Source: a virus. From it: 50,277 nt of DNA. Numbering within the stretch: the first letter of the stretch is position 1; each line of letters opens with the position of its first letter. Below the pieces are notes generated by a model that did not search any database, was not told the DNA's origin, and saw only the letters and a list, made by a program, of their open reading frames with translations. The stretch is taken from positions 5,304 through 55,580 of IMG/VR virus record IMGVR_UViG_3300001589_000012. The stretch is one strand, 5' to 3'. Made by a program: the position numbers and the translations under genes. Shown in pieces: positions 45,701 to 50,277 of this stretch.

Positions 45701-47743
45701 ACTGCTTCCGAAAACCCGAATGGAATTACACTCGCTTCACAGACAAAAGGAACCGAAACTCTTTCGGTCAATCCATACCAACTCACAAATTGGGTAGGAT
45801 CTGTCGAAGTTGACAATCCGTTTGATCTTTGGTTTGATGACAGAACTCGACCCACTGTAAAAACTAATACGGTAGGAGAAAATAATGCCTGGTTGTTCAC
45901 TTCATACGAAGACGAACAGGTCGGATTTGGTTCACAATGGAATGACTGGGAATCCATCTGGTTTGGTGTTCCTTTCGATAAGAATCGAAAAAATCAAAAA
46001 CTAGAAGAGTTACTATCAGTTCCCAAGTCAAACGACAGTTTAAATGTCATATCAAGCCACTTTAAACAATCAGAAAAAATAAACAGAACAACAAAGAGCA
46101 TTCAGCAAAAGTTGGAGGAAGTATCGAACAGAATCGAAACCTTCCCTGATCATATCAAAAAGACTTTAAGGGATAAAGTTGTAGATCTGAGCGTTGTTCC
46201 TTTCGTTCGAGCAAAAGACATTGTAGTGACCGTCAATAACATGAAGCCAAATACAAATGTCAACGTTTATCTTGATGATGTATTACTCAACGAAACCACA
46301 TACACTACAGACGATTCTGGGAAGATAGTCGGTACATCACTTTCGATTCCTAGTGCAACTTTCCTTACAGGAAACAAGACGCTGAAATTTACTGACAGTC
46401 TCACATCTCCGACAACTATAGCAGAAACTTTCTTAACGTCACAAGGAATCTTCGAATCACGATCTCAAGGTATGTCTTCCATTAGACCGTTGATTCGTAG
46501 AAGACAAACTGTATCAGACTCTGGTTATGCTTTGGATGTTAACACAAGAAAGTCAAATGTCCGCACGAATAAAAGATATCAGTGGTTAGATCCACTGGCA
46601 CAAACATTCTTTGTAGATGAGTCAGAAAACCCTCAAGGTTTATTCTTACAGAACTTACATCTGTATTTTGCAACCAAAGACTCTACTCTTCCAGTTACCG
46701 TACAAATAAGACCAACAAAGAATGGATATCCTCACCCGTCCGCAATTCTACCTTTCAGTGAAGTCGTTCTTTATCCTGATAACGTCAATGTTAACGTAGA
46801 AAGCCCATCAACCAAAACACTAGTGAACTTCCCGTGCCCAATCTTTTTGGAGCCAGGAGAGTATTCTGTGTGTCTATTATCGAACAGTAGAGATTATACA
46901 GTTTACACTGCAACAATCGGAAAAACTGAATTGGGTGGAACTGATAGAGTCTCCAAAGAAGTTTATAGCGGTAAACTTTTCCGACCCCAGAACACCAATG
47001 TTGCAGAACCTGATTATACCCGTGATTTAACTTTCTGCCTTAATAGATGTTCGTTCAATACTGGTAGTGATAAAACTTTTGTCCTAGATGCTCTTGATTC
47101 TGGAATCACGCACGGGATAGATATCTCACGGCTAGTCTCGTATAGTTTGACACCAAATGGCACTTCATCTGAAGTCACCTACTCTCAAGTTGGTGGTTCT
47201 AGAATTCTAGAAAACAAAAATGTAAACTTACTGACACAACCCACCGGTATTACCTCCAGTTTCAGTATCAAATTACAGAACACAGAAAAAGTTTCTCCAG
47301 TGTTTGATACAAATGTCACTAGTGTATTGCATATAGAAAACGTGTTTAATGATGGCGGGGGAGACTTGGATATCCAAGAGAAACTGCCAACAACAAACGA
47401 AGGCGGAAAATCTAAGTACATCACCAAGACAATAGAATTAAAAACTCCCGCGACTGATATTCGAGTTTTCTTGGATATGGTAAAAACCAATACCAATAAG
47501 ATTCATGTGTATATAAAATATAGACCCGAAAGCACTTCTGTGGACTTTGATTCTCTTCCGTACGAAAAACTTACTCTTCAGGATGAAACATTTTCCGAAA
47601 ATGAGAATGATATCATAACAGAAGAATATAGAATTTCTAGTTTGAACACAAATAAGTTTGCTATTAAGATCGTAATGACAGGAACTGACGATTTAAGTGT
47701 GCCCAGAATAAAAGGAATGAGAGCAATTGCTCTCTCTCAATGA
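42794..47743 (+). CDS. giant DUF4815-type baseplate/fibre protein
   Basis: A 1649-residue protein. The N-terminal VDPYYDDFDETKNYQKILFR, followed by PGYSVQARELSQLQTMLQNQIERFGNHVFKDG, is the DUF4815 signature, present in large structural proteins of marine T4-like phages. Strong beta content runs through the sequence, with a helical segment around residues 1085-1135 (LNVISSHFKQSEKINRTTKS) that may trimerise. It is placed where T4 has gp10 and gp11, so it is a candidate for the baseplate periphery holding fibres. AAGGAG at 42782-42787. Overlaps the next gene by four bases. Confidence 0.78.
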   Translation: MPSYRSDLFNVDPYYDDFDETKNYQKILFRPGYSVQARELSQLQTMLQNQIERFGNHVFKDGSKVYGAESAVQTVDYIKVTTDSDYGNFIGYEISQTADGVTSVAKVIHAETINNEKYFFVQVVRGSLFSSGTLTSNITGISATGTLVSTGSVKLFSVSEGIFFIDGFFVRTDQQYTANITSSGSIDVAGSFGFDIERNYIGSNNDTTLLDPAGGSYNFNAPGGDRYQLNLNLNFHETSQRDNFVPLANIDSVGDLTNQTIYSDYQELEKTLARRTEDESGSYIVDPFELEIKKSTDDSNVTLGIGSGKAYLLGYEFENQSVQNLDLSKARTTEALQDNETISAFDLFSYIVLNFSPTLPSGLGSVLSSGGATTTPVSLNIYDDSSDTQIGITDVISIQKHNTGGYRFYLTNIRFDQDKSFSVGNVSLRVGEDELATGSGHAFVSGEKDSLIFPVEIGSSVKTLRGLEYRTRLAGQFTTISDGSTNTGKLNLGSLSSNVDPEFFDFVGEDSIIFDSAFNEKYYHLFRLPEETETATELVTTASISKQGGLLTITGIEAGTYVLLTTVQFRNEYETTPSTQYTSAIRRKTLQSGDNKGNITVDGSDVKTDEKGRNYIQLSHADIVKINSVTIAAEDPRFTGQDAFDRVGVSVITDFTFDNGQRDYSYDYGRLYFTNTRESTYNDENNEQFTFRLNVQYDYFRHDGTGPITVDSYPSNQEALFSDGTAFGYSDIPLYTSAKTGKTLSLVSCIDYRYTRDEPIDENGNLSVLDSSYVPVFQIEQSRENDILKVAHEYYLPRIDKLVLRRDFNEDGTKFSIIQGQPNLTPEEPADRENSLTLYKMIVPPYTHNPNDIEVEGVSHKRYTMREIGEVDKRLENVELFTSLSNIESKIDATTFLSDSGNELEKKAILVDDFSGHEVGDVSNDNYRCSIDFQNKELRPSFEVYNYGTTVGSVQGDLRLHSNGIITAATASENPNGITLASQTKGTETLSVNPYQLTNWVGSVEVDNPFDLWFDDRTRPTVKTNTVGENNAWLFTSYEDEQVGFGSQWNDWESIWFGVPFDKNRKNQKLEELLSVPKSNDSLNVISSHFKQSEKINRTTKSIQQKLEEVSNRIETFPDHIKKTLRDKVVDLSVVPFVRAKDIVVTVNNMKPNTNVNVYLDDVLLNETTYTTDDSGKIVGTSLSIPSATFLTGNKTLKFTDSLTSPTTIAETFLTSQGIFESRSQGMSSIRPLIRRRQTVSDSGYALDVNTRKSNVRTNKRYQWLDPLAQTFFVDESENPQGLFLQNLHLYFATKDSTLPVTVQIRPTKNGYPHPSAILPFSEVVLYPDNVNVNVESPSTKTLVNFPCPIFLEPGEYSVCLLSNSRDYTVYTATIGKTELGGTDRVSKEVYSGKLFRPQNTNVAEPDYTRDLTFCLNRCSFNTGSDKTFVLDALDSGITHGIDISRLVSYSLTPNGTSSEVTYSQVGGSRILENKNVNLLTQPTGITSSFSIKLQNTEKVSPVFDTNVTSVLHIENVFNDGGGDLDIQEKLPTTNEGGKSKYITKTIELKTPATDIRVFLDMVKTNTNKIHVYIKYRPESTSVDFDSLPYEKLTLQDETFSENENDIITEEYRISSLNTNKFAIKIVMTGTDDLSVPRIKGMRAIALSQ

Positions 47744-47928
47744 GCATGAAAGTAAAAAATAGATCAGACCTTCACAGAGACGAAAACACTGGCGCACTAA
47801 TTTATGAAACAGATAAAAATGTTTCTACAAGAAACGAAGTAAAAAAGTTGAAAAAAGAGATACATAGTCTGAAGAGTAATGTCGAAGATATTAAAACCCT
47901 TTTAGAGAGAGTCATCAATGGGCGTTGA
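47740..47928 (+). CDS. 62-residue coiled-coil protein
   Basis: ATG 47740 overlaps the upstream TGA. The C-terminal 35 residues form a clean heptad coil (NEVKKLKKEIHSLKSNVEDI). It may act as a fibre chaperone or trimerisation partner for the neighbouring fibre. Overlaps the next gene by 11 bases. No family recognised. Confidence 0.7.
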   Translation: MSMKVKNRSDLHRDENTGALIYETDKNVSTRNEVKKLKKEIHSLKSNVEDIKTLLERVINGR

Positions 47929-50277
47929 AAGCAGAACCTACGATATTCCTGATCTAGTTCTAAGTGATACATTTCATGAATGGTTCACTGTAACCAACGA
48001 TCAGATCATTGAAAAACTCAACCGTCTTGAGATTTATACTCTGGGCGGACTTAGTATCGCAAGTCAAGGCACAGTAGTAGGTGACGGTATCTCGGCTGGA
48101 TTGGGATCGGGCGGAGAACTGTATATCGAAGTAGGTTCTACTATCGATAAAGATATTGTTTTTAACGGCAGTATTACAGTTAATGGTTCTACCACAACGA
48201 TCAATTCGAGCAACTTCACTGTAGACGATTATAACTTAATTCTTGGTGCTACTACCGAACAAGTAGCCGACGAAACAATAATGGACATTTCAGGTGCAAG
48301 TGCCGGCGGCGGTATTATCGTAACAGGTGCATCTGGTGACAAAGAATTTCTGTGGCAATATCCCAATTCTGCATGGAACAGCAATCAAAATATTAAACTG
48401 GCGGAGAACAAAGCACTTCTCGACGAAGTACGAATCGCTCAGGGTATGTCTGGCGGCAATGCAACCAAAGGATTGATCTTCGGATTCACTGCGGGAACTA
48501 CAGGCGGACTGACTGGTTCTGATACTCAACTTCGAGTTTTCAATACTGATATTTCTCCAGGCCATTCTGCTGATGTCATGTACATCAACGATGATGGTCG
48601 AGTAAGTATTAACACTGGCGTAAACAAAATTACCGTGAATCAAAGTTCACACGGAATGACTTTCGGTAATGCAGTATATTTAACATCCGCTGGAAATTAT
48701 GAAAAGGCGATCGCAAATAACCTAACCAAAGCGGAAGTTATAGGTATCGTTTCTCGTGTATATGACACCAACAAGTTTGAAATTACTACTAATGGGGTCA
48801 TCAAAGGAAACTTTTCGGATTCCACTATCGGATCAACGACAATCCAATCAGGACAGGCATACTTTTTGGATGTTGCAACGTCAGGAAAAATTACCACAGA
48901 CAAAACTACAACTGACGGCTATGTCCAGAAAACGGTTCTGCTAGGGATCACATCAGACGAAGGACTTGTTGTTCAGTTTGTCGGTGGCGAGGTAGACAAA
49001 ATTATCTCCACCGAAAATGCCACAACTTCTAGTAGAATCATAATCAGCCAAGAAAGTCATGGGTTAACATACGGGGACGCCGTTTATCGAACAATAGAAA
49101 CCACAGGACCCCTTTATAAGAGGGCGGCACCAATTACCGATATTGAAGGTTCAGGTCTCAGCGAATCTCCTGCTGAAATTATTGGTATATGCGACGATCC
49201 ACGGGTTGGAGGGAATCCCGATGTTGCTAGTATTGTTATTGCTGGTAAGTTTGGGATAACTTCCAGTGCTCCACCGCTTGTTCCAGGCCAAACATACTTC
49301 CTCAAGAAAAATACAGATTCTGCTTCTGAAAGAAACGTTGACTTTGTTGATGCTCGCAACGACGAGACCGTTGTATCTGCCTTATCATTAAGTACGGGCG
49401 ATATAGTAAAACCTTGTTTTGTTTCCACTGGTACACACGAAGGTGTCCTCACAAACCTGATAGGAACAGAACTTTCGTCAGATACAATTTCTGATACTTT
49501 CGATGATGTTCCTGTCGGAACAATTATATCAGCCGTAGGTACACTGAACGACGGAAACTATCTCGAATGTAACGGACAATTTATTACAGAAGCAGATTAT
49601 CCTGAACTTTATCCTCTTCTAACGTCACCAGCAACCGCTGGTGGTAAGAGTCTCCCCAATCTTAATGGTAGATTCCTCGTCGGTGATGGAAGTGGAACAG
49701 ATGTAAATAACGTCAGTAGATCATTCACTGTTGGAACAACAGGTGGTGAATACGAAATAGTTCTTGACGAAAATAACATTCCAGCACATCAACACGAATC
49801 GCCATATGTTTACGATCACGCCGCCGGCGGTGGCGTTGCTGATCCGGATGGCACCAACAGTCTCTTCGCAGGTAAATTAGATCTTGATTCAACAGCCGGC
49901 GCGGGTGAACCCGGTAAAGTCGGTGGAGTTGGCACAGGACAGGTTGACGCCTTCCATTCTGCCTCCAATAGTTCTTCGTCAGAGTTTTCTCCAGGCGTCC
50001 CAAACGGTGACAATAGAATGTTCACCACTTCTGTTGGTGGTAATGGATCTCATAGTAACACTCCCCCGTACTATGCAGTCAAATACTACATCCGTGCTAA
50101 GGGTGTAACCGTACTAGACGATGGAACACGAATCACTGGCGGAGATGTAGAGCATATTCGATCATTATCATCTGATGCTGGTCGAGGTTTTGTGCCTGGT
50201 TCAGAGGAGGACGGTCGATTCGGTAATATTGATTCTAATACACCAGAGGGCACAGAAATCCAATTCGAAATTCCGAT
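47918..50277 (+). CDS. tail fibre protein with collar domain, 3' truncated by window
   Basis: An open frame of 786 codons reaching the window end without a stop. The start MGVESRTYDIPDLVLSDTFH and EWFTVTNDQIIEKLN is a typical marine-phage fibre head; then come repeated beta modules (GSITVNGSTTTINSSNFTVD and two KI--QSSHG / II-SQESHG blocks). Residues about 530-600 are a phage tail collar domain (VPVGTIISAVGTL, NYLECNGQFITEADYPELYP, LPNLNGRFLVGDGSG). An IPAHQHES stretch follows, as in gp12-type metal-binding fibres. It is a short-fibre or receptor-binding candidate; the specificity-determining end is outside the window. Confidence 0.8.
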   Translation, partial: MGVESRTYDIPDLVLSDTFHEWFTVTNDQIIEKLNRLEIYTLGGLSIASQGTVVGDGISAGLGSGGELYIEVGSTIDKDIVFNGSITVNGSTTTINSSNFTVDDYNLILGATTEQVADETIMDISGASAGGGIIVTGASGDKEFLWQYPNSAWNSNQNIKLAENKALLDEVRIAQGMSGGNATKGLIFGFTAGTTGGLTGSDTQLRVFNTDISPGHSADVMYINDDGRVSINTGVNKITVNQSSHGMTFGNAVYLTSAGNYEKAIANNLTKAEVIGIVSRVYDTNKFEITTNGVIKGNFSDSTIGSTTIQSGQAYFLDVATSGKITTDKTTTDGYVQKTVLLGITSDEGLVVQFVGGEVDKIISTENATTSSRIIISQESHGLTYGDAVYRTIETTGPLYKRAAPITDIEGSGLSESPAEIIGICDDPRVGGNPDVASIVIAGKFGITSSAPPLVPGQTYFLKKNTDSASERNVDFVDARNDETVVSALSLSTGDIVKPCFVSTGTHEGVLTNLIGTELSSDTISDTFDDVPVGTIISAVGTLNDGNYLECNGQFITEADYPELYPLLTSPATAGGKSLPNLNGRFLVGDGSGTDVNNVSRSFTVGTTGGEYEIVLDENNIPAHQHESPYVYDHAAGGGVADPDGTNSLFAGKLDLDSTAGAGEPGKVGGVGTGQVDAFHSASNSSSSEFSPGVPNGDNRMFTTSVGGNGSHSNTPPYYAVKYYIRAKGVTVLDDGTRITGGDVEHIRSLSSDAGRGFVPGSEEDGRFGNIDSNTPEGTEIQFEIP

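Noticed and set aside
1-50277. Integrase, transposase, attachment sites or lysogeny genes
   Set aside because: None is visible; gene content is that of a strictly lytic T4-like phage.

Overview
The window is part of the genome of a marine T4-like myovirus (Caudoviricetes). The evidence is a run of recognisable T4 core genes: gp33, gp32, gp26, a gp51-like reading frame, gp54-like, gp4, gp48, gp53, gp27, gp5, a PAAR tip protein, gp25, gp6 and gp8. They are followed by large baseplate and fibre proteins of the kind seen in cyanophages and other marine T4-like phages. No photosynthesis gene, integrase, insertion sequence or CRISPR array is visible here, so I do not name a host.

Left half (1 to about 18.9 kb, all on the + strand). 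This is a dense region of small genes, most unknown, interleaved with eight tRNA genes: Lys-UUU twice, Gln-UUG, a weak Ile-UAU, Gly-UCC, Arg-UCU, Asn-GUU and Leu-UAA. It also holds bacterial-type promoters, hairpin terminators and two strongly structured non-coding stretches. Genes overlap by 1 to 17 bases in long chains. Recognisable products are two paralogous i-type (destabilase-like) lysozymes, each downstream of a homologous small membrane protein; a mini HExxH metallopeptidase; a ParB-like protein; a DUF2693-type protein; a DUF4406 protein; a pyrimidine-dimer-glycosylase-like protein; an HTH protein; a Mom-like DNA-modification protein; a deaminase-fold protein; a pilin-signal protein; and a DksA/TraR-type zinc finger. 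A 1167-residue DNRLRE/Ig-like protein sits in the middle.

Middle (18.9 to 29.4 kb). Two large repetitive structural proteins lie on the - strand. They are followed on the + strand by gp33 (late transcription co-activator) and gp32 (ssDNA-binding protein, with twin hairpins in its leader). After a bidirectional terminator comes a - strand morphogenesis operon, read gp4, a conserved virion-associated protein, a gp54-like tube initiator, gp26 and a 569-residue tape-measure or hub candidate. gp26 ends on an A-flanked run of seven T. A -1 slip there joins it to a gp51-like frame that has no strong start of its own.

Right part (29.4 to 50.3 kb, + strand). This is a continuous baseplate and tail-fibre operon: gp48, gp53, gp27, a small protein, gp5 without lysozyme domain, a Pro/Thr-rich protein, PAAR tip, a coiled-coil protein, gp25, gp6, a baseplate or structural protein, gp8, a 1649-residue DUF4815-type protein, a small coiled-coil protein, and a collar-domain fibre cut by the window end.

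Ten promoters share one geometry: a TTGACA-like box, exactly 16 bases, then a TATAAT-like box. Three have the -35 box laid over the stop codon of the gene before. The most useful leads are the gp26/gp51 frameshift signal, the roughly 300-nt terminator-ended RNA at 14.55-14.86 kb, the pilin-signal protein, and the duplicated lysozyme modules.
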